64,000 bases of DNA from Pseudoalteromonas luteoviolacea (GCF_021654285.1 NZ_JAKFZS010000014.1:62001-126000); one strand, 5' to 3'; counted from the stretch's first letter, positions 44,034 through 54,103 are shown. Notes: generated by a model not told the origin, from the letters alone. Made by a program: numbers and translations.

Positions 44034-46280
44034 TCATGTCCCATCTGGCTCAAAGCCATTTTCACCACTTATTTCCTCAGGCAAACCGCAAATAGCACGT
44101 GATGTTTGCATACCGGCCATCACAGCAGCTTCTACACACCCTGCATTAACACCCGTTTTGATCCAATCACCTGTTATAAATAAGTTTTTGAACACTGTAC
44201 CATCAGTCGCTAAGCGAAAATCACTGCTACCTGTCACTGACAGAACATATCGTTCACTTGGGTCAACATTGACGCGCCAATATTGTGAGTCAAACCTTTG
44301 CTCAGTTGGAGCAGCACTTGGGTCGTAAATGACATCCCAAATAAACTGACCTACATCATTGTATGCGGATGGCCACAACGGCTGCATTTCATGGTTCAAT
44401 TTATTGAGTGAATTAACCTTAACTTTGGCTGTTTGTTCTGTAGGAAAAGTATGCTCTGATGCTGGCGGATAATAGTCGCAAGTAAAAGCACTACAAAAAT
44501 AAGCGATATTACAAGGCCCCGATGAAGGCCAATCCTCTACGCCAAGTAAATTAGACATTGCCGCCCATGTATCAAATGGCTGAGAAAACGCACTTAATAT
44601 AGGGCGCTCTTCACTGGTCGGTGTATAGTTAAAGCCTAACTGCTCATCCGTTTTATTTAACCAAACCTGAAACGCTTGAGTTGCGACAGTCTTTACCTTA
44701 CTGCTTTGCTGTTCAAAGCCATAGTCTAACTCGAGGAGCTCTGGACAAAGGTGTTCTAACGACCCAACAGAAATACCAAAAACGACTTTATCAAAATCAC
44801 GCATTCTTGTAAGAGTCTTACGCGGCAAAGGCCGCTGATAATGTTGCTCGTATATTGCTGGCCAGTCAGTCCAGAATGATTCTAAGTTCACCTTGTGTTG
44901 TCGAATAAGGTCGGCCTGCTCATCAACAATTTGATCCAAGTTTGGCTGTGAAGGCCAGCAAGGTAAACCTTTCACATCTACAAATGGCTGATATTGACCA
45001 TTTTTAAGATCAACTTGCTCAATAATAGAAATCTCATCTACGACATAGTTGCCATTTTCATCTTGTCCAGGTTTAAGCCCTTCAACTTGATTGAAGAACT
45101 CAAACTTAACACCTCTTTGGCTAAGTAACTCGTAGATTGGTGAAAAGATGATATCACCCATCCCCGCCTGCATTTTCCACATCACACCGCCTTTGTAACA
45201 AAGCATAATGCGCAACATAGCCAAAGAAGCAACGCCGGCCTCTACGTCGCCATTTTTAAAGTCCCCATCGACAAAACCAAAAACAAGATCATAGAAGCCA
45301 CGCACGGGCGCAGACTCAACAGCGTATTTTTTATCTGCACCGTTTCTAGCAAGCCAATACTTAAAGTCGTACTTATTCAGCACACCAAATCCATTAGCGT
45401 GTACTCTGTCCCTAATCATGCCAACTGTCATCGCAATGGCTAAATCAGCACAGATATATGCACGTCTCACAGCAGGATTATCATCAATCAGCTCTAACGC
45501 CTCTGAGCGCAGCCAACGCTTTAACTTTCTGACAATATACCAAGTGACAAGTCTATCTTTTGAATTTGATAGATTTTTATCCTTCGCTCGCAAGCTCATC
45601 AAATCATGTAGCTGAGATATAAGTAGTTTAGGGGTCGACAAGATGTCTTGCGCTTCATCGATAGCACTATCAAAAAAAGACTTAACAGAGTCTTCAACGC
45701 TGTCAAATGCGTCCGAGATCTCTGCGGCCAAATGTTGTAATAGACTTCTATCACGTTGCTTACGAGTTTGCAGCTGCGTTTGACGATTAGACGCTTCTAT
45801 CGCCTCTTCTAACTCATCAATCCACTTGTGTAACCATGCAACAACCAGCTCTATCAACTGCCAAAAGTGAAGGTCTAATGTACCATCAGCGGGGTTTCCA
45901 TCAATCAACGGAAAATCAACGGGCCAGGTCTCCCACTGATTGTCAATATACTCTTGTAAAACAACAAAACTATGGGGCTTTAACGCTTGCTGCCAAGTAT
46001 GAATTGGCACGGTGGCCGGCCTGTTTAATTTATCATACACAGTCTCAATCGCGCGAAATGAATTAACATATGCGCCAAACCATACATGCAAGCCATGTTC
46101 TTCAATTCTTTCGCCAAAATGTGCGTTTCTGCCACTTGCTCCTTTCCCTCCTAACCTCCAACCTAACTGATAAACAGTGATATCATAAAGATCTTGCCAA
46201 TTTTCTTTTTCAGTTAAGTAAACAGCAGCAGTCATCGCAGACACGCCACCACCTAATATAGCGATACGTTCTTTAGTCAT
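44034..46280 (-). CDS. FAD-dependent amine oxidase/phytoene desaturase-like oxidoreductase
   Basis: 748 residues. The N-terminal dinucleotide motif is AILGGGVSAMTAAVYL (residues 7-22), followed by the WRLGGKGASGRN region, and the C-terminal FAD-binding block is NLFITGDWIKTGVNAGCVEAAVMAG. These bracket the protein as in amine oxidases, phytoene desaturases and hydroxysqualene dehydroxylases. The insert at about 130-260, charged and helical (ELEEAIEASNRQTQLQTRKQRDR), makes it longer than typical members. It is the last gene of a three-gene operon with an acetoacetate-decarboxylase-like gene 18 bases upstream. Substrate unknown; no signal peptide seen. Confidence 0.8.
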   Translation of the reverse strand: MTKERIAILGGGVSAMTAAVYLTEKENWQDLYDITVYQLGWRLGGKGASGRNAHFGERIEEHGLHVWFGAYVNSFRAIETVYDKLNRPATVPIHTWQQALKPHSFVVLQEYIDNQWETWPVDFPLIDGNPADGTLDLHFWQLIELVVAWLHKWIDELEEAIEASNRQTQLQTRKQRDRSLLQHLAAEISDAFDSVEDSVKSFFDSAIDEAQDILSTPKLLISQLHDLMSLRAKDKNLSNSKDRLVTWYIVRKLKRWLRSEALELIDDNPAVRRAYICADLAIAMTVGMIRDRVHANGFGVLNKYDFKYWLARNGADKKYAVESAPVRGFYDLVFGFVDGDFKNGDVEAGVASLAMLRIMLCYKGGVMWKMQAGMGDIIFSPIYELLSQRGVKFEFFNQVEGLKPGQDENGNYVVDEISIIEQVDLKNGQYQPFVDVKGLPCWPSQPNLDQIVDEQADLIRQHKVNLESFWTDWPAIYEQHYQRPLPRKTLTRMRDFDKVVFGISVGSLEHLCPELLELDYGFEQQSSKVKTVATQAFQVWLNKTDEQLGFNYTPTSEERPILSAFSQPFDTWAAMSNLLGVEDWPSSGPCNIAYFCSAFTCDYYPPASEHTFPTEQTAKVKVNSLNKLNHEMQPLWPSAYNDVGQFIWDVIYDPSAAPTEQRFDSQYWRVNVDPSERYVLSVTGSSDFRLATDGTVFKNLFITGDWIKTGVNAGCVEAAVMAGMQTSRAICGLPEEISGENGFEPDGT

Positions 46281-46298
46281 GTTATGTCCTTACTCACT

Positions 46299-47258
46299 TC
46301 ACAGATCGGCAGTGACGATTTCATGGGCACCGTCTTGATCAAAATCCATACACAAAAAGTAAGGCAGTCTGGCGAACTGCTCGCCCACTTTGATCCCAAA
46401 CATCTCTTCTAAGGGAAATGCATCAACTTGGTTAAAAGTGACTTTATATTCATCTTTAAGAAAACCGAGTTTATGTACCTTTTTCACTGTTGAAGGGGAG
46501 TGAACAACCGCACTATACACGCTGTTTTCTGCAAATCCATCAGGAAACTGTTTAAATAAAATTTGGGCAAGTTGCGGGTTAGTAAAGCCACTAAATAGCT
46601 GTTTAAAAAAGTCTATACTAACGCCTAAATCATGCACACTGCCTTGAATGAGTTCAGCTACTTCTTTGCCAATCTCTATCGCTTCTTCGAACCAAGTGTC
46701 ATCATCCGCTACCCGGTCAATAGACAAAAGCTCATACCAAGCCATTTTTTTGTCTGCTTCAAATGGTTGAAACGTCTCGAGGCTAAGAGAAAAGTGGTCT
46801 GCACGATGCTGGTTATCTGGCATTTGGTACTTACACAAATATTTGTTATATCCCCAAGTCTCGCGGCCATTCACTAACGCATTGATATTGTTGACCGTAA
46901 TAAATGCTGGATACCAATATAAATGCGTCATCTTATTCTCTTGCTTGCTGATCTGTGCAATCGGCAACCAAACAATGATGTCCGTCTCTTGCATGTAGCC
47001 GTAATTACTAAATGGCGGTACTTTAGACGCAATATTTTCTATATCTGTGAACGTTAATAGACAATATGATGATAATGCCCTAAACGCAATTGTTTCACTG
47101 GGTACGCTGTTAAGTGTTGAATCTATATAGCTTTGAATGATTTCCAAGTCCCCTTTAACAAAAAAGCCATACATCATTGCGTTTAGCATTCTGCATGGCG
47201 GCTTTGCGATTGGGTTACCAGGGAAGTGTCTGTAAGGAATACGAGGCTGATCTGACAT
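46299..47258 (-). CDS. Acetoacetate decarboxylase-like protein
   Basis: 319 residues, longer than the classic 245-residue enzyme. The family core is visible as VNGRETWGYNKYLCKY (130-145), corresponding to the GRE-x-GxPK motif that carries the Schiff-base lysine; Lys139 would be that residue, but the second lysine of the usual KK pair is Tyr here and the preceding Pro is Asn. The family also contains lyases, aldolase-dehydratases and non-decarboxylating members, so the reaction is open. It lies 23 bases after the hydrolase gene and 18 before the FAD oxidoreductase, so all three are probably one operon. Confidence 0.75.
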   Translation of the reverse strand: MSDQPRIPYRHFPGNPIAKPPCRMLNAMMYGFFVKGDLEIIQSYIDSTLNSVPSETIAFRALSSYCLLTFTDIENIASKVPPFSNYGYMQETDIIVWLPIAQISKQENKMTHLYWYPAFITVNNINALVNGRETWGYNKYLCKYQMPDNQHRADHFSLSLETFQPFEADKKMAWYELLSIDRVADDDTWFEEAIEIGKEVAELIQGSVHDLGVSIDFFKQLFSGFTNPQLAQILFKQFPDGFAENSVYSAVVHSPSTVKKVHKLGFLKDEYKVTFNQVDAFPLEEMFGIKVGEQFARLPYFLCMDFDQDGAHEIVTADL

Positions 47259-47281
47259 ACATAACTCCTTTTCATTATGAT

Positions 47282-47893
47282 TTACATAGTCAATTCTAGT
47301 CCACTTTTTATCCTTCGGTTGGCTAATTTCAACTTAATTGCTTCATCAATATTGTATTGGCACAAAGCCGTAAAATGCTCCAGAGCTGCCGTATCAAAAT
47401 TACGCGAGAGAGAATTCATAAACCCATGTTCATAGCGGGTTCTATAACAATTAATCCCCGGCATACTCGACAAATGATGTATGACCGGCTTAATATCAAA
47501 ATGAGCCTCTTGATAAGGAAAATATATATCAACATCACACTTAGGGTTCAGCTGCAAATAGTTCCTTATCTGGCCCGGGTAAAATGCAATCAACTTTGTA
47601 GTACTCTTAATCGGCATCGCAGCTAACGCTCTCCAACATGCAACTCCACCGGCTGAAAAGCCGATGACCAAGTCCGGCTGTTTATCAGAAATTGCTTCAA
47701 CTACTTTTTGAAAATATTTATCGTGCCCAACAGAATCCATGAACTGCTTATATGCCGTTTCTTCATCCCTATTCAAGTGACCTTGTCTAAACGGGTAAGG
47801 AGAGCAAATTGAGGTACTACCATCTAATTCATTAACGAAGCTTTCTAAGCATTTGGTTTGCCCAAAAATATCACTGACGATAAGCGTATTCAT
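47282..47893 (-). CDS. Small alpha/beta hydrolase (dienelactone hydrolase-like)
   Basis: 203 residues without a signal peptide. The nucleophile elbow is GFSAGG with Ser80, and a likely catalytic His is His153 in YEHGF, the usual HGF end of dienelactone hydrolase-type proteins. The acid residue is probably Asp in FDIKP or nearby. It is first in the operon with the acetoacetate-decarboxylase-like and FAD oxidoreductase genes. It could hydrolyse an ester or lactone intermediate; this is inferred from position. Confidence 0.72.
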   Translation of the reverse strand: MNTLIVSDIFGQTKCLESFVNELDGSTSICSPYPFRQGHLNRDEETAYKQFMDSVGHDKYFQKVVEAISDKQPDLVIGFSAGGVACWRALAAMPIKSTTKLIAFYPGQIRNYLQLNPKCDVDIYFPYQEAHFDIKPVIHHLSSMPGINCYRTRYEHGFMNSLSRNFDTAALEHFTALCQYNIDEAIKLKLANRRIKSGLELTM

Positions 47894-48189
47894 AGTTTTT
47901 CTCTTGTTTTTGAAATTAACTTAGCTCGCCAACCTTGCATACTAACCTAAGTACGACTTTAAAACACTTGTAATCACAAATAAAAGACCAATCCTTGTTC
48001 AAAATCCATTGGCCACCACTTTAAATTGCTTTAAGGTTGGTGTTCGTATTCTAATGTAGCAAAAAGACACAAGTTGTAAAATAAATCACAAATAATAAAC
48101 AAAGATTTTAACTTAATTACTCTTATACCGGTTGGCAATTTAATGATCTTTGCTAAGCTTTAATGGTGACAATTATAAGAGGGTGAAAT
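47894..48189. promoter_or_regulatory. Divergent intergenic region with a repeated AATCACAAATAA element
   Basis: 296 gene-free bases between the hydrolase operon (minus) and the periplasmic binding protein gene (plus). The 12-base sequence AATCACAAATAA occurs exactly twice (47972-47983 and 48084-48095); the first copy is part of TTGTAATCACAA, a small dyad. Both divergent promoters should lie here, but I could not fix them. Confidence 0.4.
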
Positions 48190-49026
48190 GTGCGCAAAGC
48201 ATTGCTACTATTAATGTTGTTAACCGGTGTGGCAGAAAGCAAGAGCATTGACTGGATCATCACTGATTTTCCTCCCTACTACATGATCAATGATGCAGAC
48301 GAAGGTACTGGCAGAGATGAGTTAATCATTGATTTATTTCACCAATATCTACCTACTTATGAAAATAATAAAGTCTACTTTCCGGCCAGCCGTGCTATTA
48401 GGGCTCTGAGCGATAAACGTAATACGTTTTGCATGTTATCATTGTACAAAACGCCACAACGCCAAAAATTCATTCGCTTTAGTGAAAACTATACCACCAT
48501 CGGGTTGTCACCCACCATCGCAACCACAACTAAAACACTTCAAGCATTAGGTTTAAAAGACACAGCAAAAATCCAATTAAAACCCTTCATTGAAGAAAAC
48601 AAGCTAGTACTTGGCGTTGTAATGCAGCGTTCATATGGCAGAGTGTTGGACCAAGCTATCACTTCAATTCAAAAAAATCAGGTAGTTATTCGGCCTGGTC
48701 AGGATGCACTTGAAAGTTTAACCTACATGCTCAAAAAAGGTCGTGTCGATGCAGTCATTGGCTATCCCAGCGAACATTTTTATCTTCACAAACAAACGAA
48801 TACCAAAGACGTAGTGCAACTGCTGCTCGAAGACGTAGACCCTATTGTTCATGGGTATGTTGGTTGCACAGACAATGAAGCAGGCAGACAGATCATCAAA
48901 AAAATTGATTCTGTTGCTAATACTGTAGTTAATAGCCAAGAGTTTAAAACAGTGATGCAAAAATGGTTGCCAAGCTATTTGGAGATAAAGCTCAGTAAAT
49001 TAATGAAAAATAAGGAAGCGAGATAA
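48190..49026 (+). CDS. Periplasmic solute-binding protein, TIGR02285-like
   Basis: 278 residues from a GTG start with AGAGGGTGAA just upstream; the ATG two bases earlier is in another frame. Signal peptide MRKALLLLMLLTGVAES, then IDWIITDFPPYYMI, GRDELIIDLFHQYL, and PASRAIRALSDKRNTFCMLSLYKTPQR, a pattern of the TIGR02285 group within the SBP_bac_3-like fold. No ABC permease is nearby, as is usual for this group. It is divergent from the hydrolase operon. Ligand unknown. Confidence 0.75.
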   Translation: MRKALLLLMLLTGVAESKSIDWIITDFPPYYMINDADEGTGRDELIIDLFHQYLPTYENNKVYFPASRAIRALSDKRNTFCMLSLYKTPQRQKFIRFSENYTTIGLSPTIATTTKTLQALGLKDTAKIQLKPFIEENKLVLGVVMQRSYGRVLDQAITSIQKNQVVIRPGQDALESLTYMLKKGRVDAVIGYPSEHFYLHKQTNTKDVVQLLLEDVDPIVHGYVGCTDNEAGRQIIKKIDSVANTVVNSQEFKTVMQKWLPSYLEIKLSKLMKNKEAR

Positions 49027-49071
49027 TAATGCACCAAGTACCGCTGACCGCAATACTTGGCACAATATTAA

Positions 49072-49965
49072 TTAGATATTTGTCACATCAATAAACAAAG
49101 ACTCATCAATATTTGTTGATGACACTGTCGCTTCACTAAATTGATACTCATCTCGATCATTTTCCCTGTCGATTGGCAGGTTTTCAAAATCAAACAAGTT
49201 TGTATCTGCTAGCTGGCTTGGGCTAACGTTCTGTAGTGATTTAAAAATACTGTCTACACGACCTGGTGTCTTTTTATCCCATTCAACCAACATTGCTTTG
49301 ATATTTTGTCTTTGTAGGTTTTCTTGAGAACCACACAAATTACAAGGGATAATTGGAAATTCTCTATGCTCTGCGTATTTTATTAAGTCTTTTTCGCGGC
49401 AGTATGTTAACGGTCTAATAACCACGTTACGGCCATCATCAGACCTCAACTTAGGTGGCATCGCTTTTAAGCGCGAACCATGGAACATATTTAAAAACAT
49501 GGTTTCAACAATATCATCCATGTGGTGTCCTAAGGCAAGCTTAGTGGCGCCAATTTTTTCTGCAAATGAATATAATGTGCCTCGACGTAAACGAGAACAT
49601 AGACCACATGTTGTTTTGCCTTCAGGCACCTTTTCACGAACAACTGAGTACGTATCTTTATCAACGATATAATAAGGAATATTCAAACTTTCAAAGTATT
49701 CAGGCAAAATATGCTCAGGGAAACCTGGTTGCTTTTGATCCAAGTTTACTGCGATGACTTCGAATTTAATGGGCGCCGCTTTTTGCAGGTTAAGTAATAT
49801 ATCAAGCATTGCGAAAGAGTCTTTACCACCGCTAATACAAGCCATCACAACATCACCTTCTTCGATCATGTTGTAATCTTTTATTGCGTTACCAACATTT
49901 CTACGCAGTTTTTTCTGCAACTTATTAAATTCAAGTATTTCTTTTCTATCGTCTTTTTGATTCAT
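49072..49965 (-). CDS. ttcA: tRNA 2-thiocytidine biosynthesis protein TtcA
   Basis: About 297 residues from the ATG at 49965 (a GTG directly before it is an alternative). PP-loop SGGKDS (near 46-51), the paired cysteines CGLC (near 121-124) and CNLC (near 209-212) that hold the Fe-S cluster, and [14 protein letters not shown] identify TtcA. It thiolates C32 of certain tRNAs using ATP and sulfur. With the tus genes the window encodes two tRNA thiolation systems. The gene converges with the binding-protein gene. Confidence 0.95.
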   Translation of the reverse strand: MNQKDDRKEILEFNKLQKKLRRNVGNAIKDYNMIEEGDVVMACISGGKDSFAMLDILLNLQKAAPIKFEVIAVNLDQKQPGFPEHILPEYFESLNIPYYIVDKDTYSVVREKVPEGKTTCGLCSRLRRGTLYSFAEKIGATKLALGHHMDDIVETMFLNMFHGSRLKAMPPKLRSDDGRNVVIRPLTYCREKDLIKYAEHREFPIIPCNLCGSQENLQRQNIKAMLVEWDKKTPGRVDSIFKSLQNVSPSQLADTNLFDFENLPIDRENDRDEYQFSEATVSSTNIDESLFIDVTNI

Positions 49966-50111
49966 CACGACTTCTCAAGCCTAAAACGGACGGCTTTTTA
50001 ATTGCTACGGGTAAAAATTTTAAGGTGTGAATTATACGGGCTTTTAGACTAGGTTGGAACATATCAATGCAGATAAACAATTTACATCACATAAATATTT
50101 AACTCAAACAC

Positions 50112-50145
50112 AAAAATGCCCCAAAAGCGTGAACTTTTAGGGCAT
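50112..50145 (-). terminator. Terminator of the branched-chain dehydrogenase operon
   Basis: Stem ATGCCCtAAAAG with CTTTTgGGGCAT (one mismatch) around 6 bases on the minus strand, followed by TTTTTG. It lies about 25 bases after the E2 stop. Confidence 0.8.
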
Positions 50146-50169
50146 GTAAAGGACCTTTACAAATCTGAC

Positions 50170-51750
50170 TTAGCGCATCGCCATCATCATTTTCGCAGGT
50201 TCTTCAAGGTATGATTTCCACAAATTGTTAAATCTAGCAATCGTACCACCATCAATAACTCGATGGTCACCAGACCAACTCACTTGCATAATCGAACGTG
50301 AAACCACGTTTCCATCAGCATCAAAGCGTGGAAGATGTTGCAATTTACCAAGCGCAACAATGGCTACTTCTGGTTTATTAATAATTGGTGTCGCAGTTGT
50401 GCCGCCAATTGCGCCAATGTTCGATATAGAAATTGTGCCGCCTTTCAGGTCATCTGGCGATACGCGCCCTTCTCTTGCTGCGTCAGTTAACTTAGTTACC
50501 GCCTCAGCAACATCAACAATAGACTTATTTTGACAACCCTTAATATTTGGCACTAACAAACCTAACTTACTATCAACGGCCATACCAATGTTATGATCAT
50601 CAAAGTATGTAAGCTCTGTACATTCATCATTAACTTGCGAATTTAAGATTGGGAATTCTTTAATGGCAAGAGACAGGGCTTTAATAAAGAAAGGCATCAT
50701 AGTGAGCTTAATGCCTTGCTTTGCATATTGCTCTTTCAAAGAAAGTCGCAGTGCAATGAGTTCTGTTAAGTCAATTTCATCACTGTAAGTGAAGTGAGGA
50801 ATTGTGGATACAGACGCAACCATTTGCTTAGCCATAGCGGCTTTCATACCACGAATCGGTTCAACTCTTGCACCACCAGTTACAGTGCTCACTGTGGTTG
50901 TTGCAGGCTGAGGAGCCGCTTCGCTAGCAACTGGTGCAGCTGGACTTACGCCCACACTCAAGAACTTTTCAAGGTCTTCTTTATAGACACGACCATTCTT
51001 GCCACTTCCAGGCACTTGGCGAATATCAATATCCATTTCACGTGCACGTCGCCTTACGGCAGGTGAAGCGACCGCTTTACCGTTAATAACAGGCTGTGAA
51101 GACGAAGTTGAATGCGTTGAAGAAGAAACAGGTTGAGGCTTGTGGATTGCAAGCTCCTCTTCAACAGATTTAGCAGGTACTGCTTGCGCACCATTAGATT
51201 GTGCTAAACGCACCTGGAATAATGGGCTATGTACTTGTGCTATATCACCTTTTTGATAATATAATTTTTCCACAACACCATCATACTTCGCTGGAATTTG
51301 AACAAGCGCTTTGTCTGTCATTACATCACAAACAGCTTGGTCTTCTTTAATTTCTTCACCTTCGCTTACCAGCCACTCAACAATCTCACACTCAACAATA
51401 CCCTCACCAATATCCGGCAAGATGAAATCCTCTAAGTGAGCGCCTTGTGTTGCTGCTGGTTGCTCTTTTGCTGCTGAAGCCTCTGTTGTCACTTCTTCTA
51501 CAGGGGCATCACCTTCCACATTCATCGCAAACAATGGCTCGTGCACCTTTGCAATATCACCTTTAGCGTAATGCAATTGAGTAATTACACCATCATGTAC
51601 TGCCGGGATTTGTACCAAAGCTTTGTCTGTCATCACATCACAGATTGGCTGATCTTCTTTGACTGTGTCACCTACAGCGACTAACCACTCTACAACTTCA
51701 CATTCAACGATGCCTTCGCCGATATCTGGTAAAATAAACTCTTTAGACAT
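50170..51750 (-). CDS. bkdB: Branched-chain 2-oxoacid dehydrogenase E2, two lipoyl domains
   Basis: 526 residues. Two lipoyl domains lie at about 1-78 and 105-183, each with DVMTDKALVQIPA and lipoyl lysines Lys43 and Lys147; a Ser/Gln-rich linker follows, then the peripheral subunit-binding domain (226-264, ASPAVRRRAREMDI...GRVYKEDLEKFL), and the acyltransferase domain with SWSGDHRVIDGG near the end. It transfers acyl groups from E1 to CoA in breakdown of valine, leucine and isoleucine. It starts 9 bases after the E1-beta stop. Only two lipoyl domains; the pair is nearly identical in wording. Confidence 0.92.
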   Translation of the reverse strand: MSKEFILPDIGEGIVECEVVEWLVAVGDTVKEDQPICDVMTDKALVQIPAVHDGVITQLHYAKGDIAKVHEPLFAMNVEGDAPVEEVTTEASAAKEQPAATQGAHLEDFILPDIGEGIVECEIVEWLVSEGEEIKEDQAVCDVMTDKALVQIPAKYDGVVEKLYYQKGDIAQVHSPLFQVRLAQSNGAQAVPAKSVEEELAIHKPQPVSSSTHSTSSSQPVINGKAVASPAVRRRAREMDIDIRQVPGSGKNGRVYKEDLEKFLSVGVSPAAPVASEAAPQPATTTVSTVTGGARVEPIRGMKAAMAKQMVASVSTIPHFTYSDEIDLTELIALRLSLKEQYAKQGIKLTMMPFFIKALSLAIKEFPILNSQVNDECTELTYFDDHNIGMAVDSKLGLLVPNIKGCQNKSIVDVAEAVTKLTDAAREGRVSPDDLKGGTISISNIGAIGGTTATPIINKPEVAIVALGKLQHLPRFDADGNVVSRSIMQVSWSGDHRVIDGGTIARFNNLWKSYLEEPAKMMMAMR

Positions 51751-51759
51751 GACTTATCC

Positions 51760-52737
51760 TTAAAATTCCACTGACTTCTTGATTGCTTCAAACACTTTTA
51801 AAGCATCTGGTACATATTCTTTTTCAAGAGCTAAAGGATACGGGGTATCTAGACCACATACGCGTTCAATAGGTGACTCTAAGTGCAAAAAGCACTCTTT
51901 TTGGATAGTCGCAGCGATTTCAGCACCAAAACCATTTGTAATTGGCGCTTCGTGACTTATCACCAAACGGCCTGTTTTAGTCACAGACTTAATTAGTGTT
52001 TCAGCATCCCAAGGTAAAATTGAGCGAAGATCGATAATTTCGCAGCTGATACCTGCTTCTTCTGCTTTCACAGCAGCCTGTTCAATGATCTCCATCTGTG
52101 CACCCCAAGCAAGTACTGTGATGTCAGATCCTTCTTTAACAACTTCCGCCTTACCGATTTCAATTGTGTAATCTTCTTCTGGTACTTCACCAACCGATGC
52201 ACGGTATAAACGTTTAGGCTCAAAGAAAATCACAGGGTTATCGTCTTTGATACAAGCTCTTAGTAAGCCTTTTGCTTGATAAGGGTTACGAGGCACAACC
52301 AACTTCAAACCTGGTGTATGTGCAAAATACGCTTCTGGAGATTGAGAGTGATACAAACCACCGGCAATACCACCACCGTACGGTGTACGAATAGTCAGAT
52401 TACCAACATTAAACTCATTACCAGAGCGGTAACGGAATTTCGCTGACTCATTCACGATTTGGTCAAATGCCGGGAAGATATAATCCGCAAACTGAATTTC
52501 AGCTAACGCTGGCGCACCAAATGCTGCAAGGCCGTTGGCAAAACCAAGAATGCCTTGCTCTGTCAATGGTGTATTAAATACACGATGCTTACCATACTTT
52601 TCTTGCAATCCAGATGTTGCACGGAATACCCCGCCAAAATAGCCAACATCTTCACCAAAGATACAAGCTTGAGGGTGCTCTGCCATACTAATATCAAGCG
52701 CCGAATTAATGGCGTGTAACATATTCATTTTAGCCAT
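51760..52737 (-). CDS. bkdA2: Branched-chain 2-oxoacid dehydrogenase E1 beta subunit
   Basis: 325 residues with the E1-beta pattern: [47 protein letters not shown] and [18 protein letters not shown], then the C-terminal [17 protein letters not shown]. It forms the alpha2-beta2 thiamine-diphosphate enzyme that decarboxylates branched-chain 2-oxoacids. Its ATG overlaps the stop of the alpha gene by one base. Confidence 0.93.
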   Translation of the reverse strand: MAKMNMLHAINSALDISMAEHPQACIFGEDVGYFGGVFRATSGLQEKYGKHRVFNTPLTEQGILGFANGLAAFGAPALAEIQFADYIFPAFDQIVNESAKFRYRSGNEFNVGNLTIRTPYGGGIAGGLYHSQSPEAYFAHTPGLKLVVPRNPYQAKGLLRACIKDDNPVIFFEPKRLYRASVGEVPEEDYTIEIGKAEVVKEGSDITVLAWGAQMEIIEQAAVKAEEAGISCEIIDLRSILPWDAETLIKSVTKTGRLVISHEAPITNGFGAEIAATIQKECFLHLESPIERVCGLDTPYPLALEKEYVPDALKVFEAIKKSVEF

Positions 52738-53954
52738 TATTTAATTCTCCCTGCTGTTACTGGATAGGCATCTGGGTATTGTTTGATATGCTCTTTTAAT
52801 TCTTCGTATTGTTTTTTTAGCGCTGGAATTGGCGTGTCATAAACATCAGAAACAAGTTCTTCAAGTGCTGGTTTTTGTACTTTTTCAGCCACTTTTAGTG
52901 CCGCCAAAATTTCTTCACGGATTTTGTCTTTAATTGCTTCGTCTTCTTTTTCGTCTAACCAATTTTGTTTCAATAACCACGCTTTAAATCTGGCAACTGG
53001 GCAGCTATTTTTAAACTCAGCTTCTTCGTCTTTAGTACGATAACCCGACGGATCATCAGAAGTAGAGTGAGCGCCAAGGCGATATGCAATTGACTCGATG
53101 AGCACAGGCTCACCTGTTGTGACTGCAATTTCACGGGCTTTTTTAGTCGCTTCGTACACAGCTAGCGTATCAGCGCCATCAACACGAATAGTTTTAATGC
53201 CATAGCCAACACCACGTGCAGCAATACCATCACCTTTAAACTGCTCATCTGCAGGTGTCGAGATTGCGTAACCGTTATTACGGGCAAAGAAGATAACAGG
53301 GGCTTTATGCACTGCGGCCATGTTAAGACCGGCATGGAAATCACCTTCTGATGCAGCGCCTTCGCCAAAGTAACAGATAGTCACGTTATCGATTTCAGAG
53401 CTTAATTCACCAGACTCTTTATCAATATGCTTAAGCTTTTGGCCATAAGCATAGCCTGTAGCTTGCGGGATCTGCGTGCCAAGTGGTGAAGAAATTGTCA
53501 GATAATGTAATTCGTTAGAGCCATAATGCACCGGCATTTGACGACCCTTACCCAAGTCTTTTTCATTTGAGAAAAGCTGGTTCATGAATTGTTCTAGTGT
53601 AAAGCCACGATAATGCAATGCAGCTTGCTCACGATACTGAGCCATGATCATATCATCTTGCTTTAACGCTGCAGCACTTGCTGTAATTGCAGCCTCTTCA
53701 CCTAGACACTGCATATAAAAACTAATACGGCCTTGGCGCTGAGCGGCTTGCATACGTTCATCCAACAAACGGATAAATCTCATCGTGCTATAAATTTTAA
53801 GCGCAGTTTCTTTATCAAGCTCAGGTGACGTCGCGCCATCTAAGATCTCGCCTTGCTCACTTAAAATTTTCAATGTTGGGATGTTAAGCGCATGGCCATC
53901 GATAAATTCGAGTGCATGGCTTATGTTTAACGATATGTTATTGGGGTTAGTCAT
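52737..53954 (-). CDS. bkdA1: Branched-chain 2-oxoacid dehydrogenase E1 alpha subunit
   Basis: 405 residues. The thiamine-diphosphate motif runs from GEGAASEGD to NN in [27 protein letters not shown] is the phosphorylation-loop region of the alpha subunits, and [11 protein letters not shown] is in the N-terminal half. AGAAGGTAGGTT is the ribosome site. It is the first gene of the E1a-E1b-E2 operon; the E3 lipoamide dehydrogenase is not in the operon and must come from elsewhere. A LiuR-like palindrome (54088-54103) lies 134 bases upstream, which fits control by branched-chain amino acid catabolism. Confidence 0.94.
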   Translation of the reverse strand: MTNPNNISLNISHALEFIDGHALNIPTLKILSEQGEILDGATSPELDKETALKIYSTMRFIRLLDERMQAAQRQGRISFYMQCLGEEAAITASAAALKQDDMIMAQYREQAALHYRGFTLEQFMNQLFSNEKDLGKGRQMPVHYGSNELHYLTISSPLGTQIPQATGYAYGQKLKHIDKESGELSSEIDNVTICYFGEGAASEGDFHAGLNMAAVHKAPVIFFARNNGYAISTPADEQFKGDGIAARGVGYGIKTIRVDGADTLAVYEATKKAREIAVTTGEPVLIESIAYRLGAHSTSDDPSGYRTKDEEAEFKNSCPVARFKAWLLKQNWLDEKEDEAIKDKIREEILAALKVAEKVQKPALEELVSDVYDTPIPALKKQYEELKEHIKQYPDAYPVTAGRIK

Positions 53955-54087
53955 AACCTACCTTCTCTTGTTGTCATCGCCAATTTGCAATACTTGCAGT
54001 CAATAGCATTGACATAAAAGCCCGCGTGTTGAGTTTTGAATAATTAGTGCGGTAAATGCAAATTACTTAAATTAAAGCTTTTGCCAC

Positions 54088-54103
54088 TTTACGTTAACGT
54101 AAA
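54088..54103. promoter_or_regulatory. LiuR-type palindrome ahead of the bkd operon
   Basis: TTTACGTTAACGTAAA, a perfect 16-bp palindrome. It resembles sites predicted for LiuR, the MerR-family regulator of branched-chain amino acid and fatty acid catabolism in gammaproteobacteria. The placement before the bkd operon agrees with that role. The regulator gene is not in the window. Confidence 0.65.

Noticed and set aside
43939..44328. Plus-strand open frame of 129 codons opposite the end of the FAD oxidoreductase
   Set aside because: It crosses the terminator hairpin and the 3' end of a conserved gene; no coding evidence.
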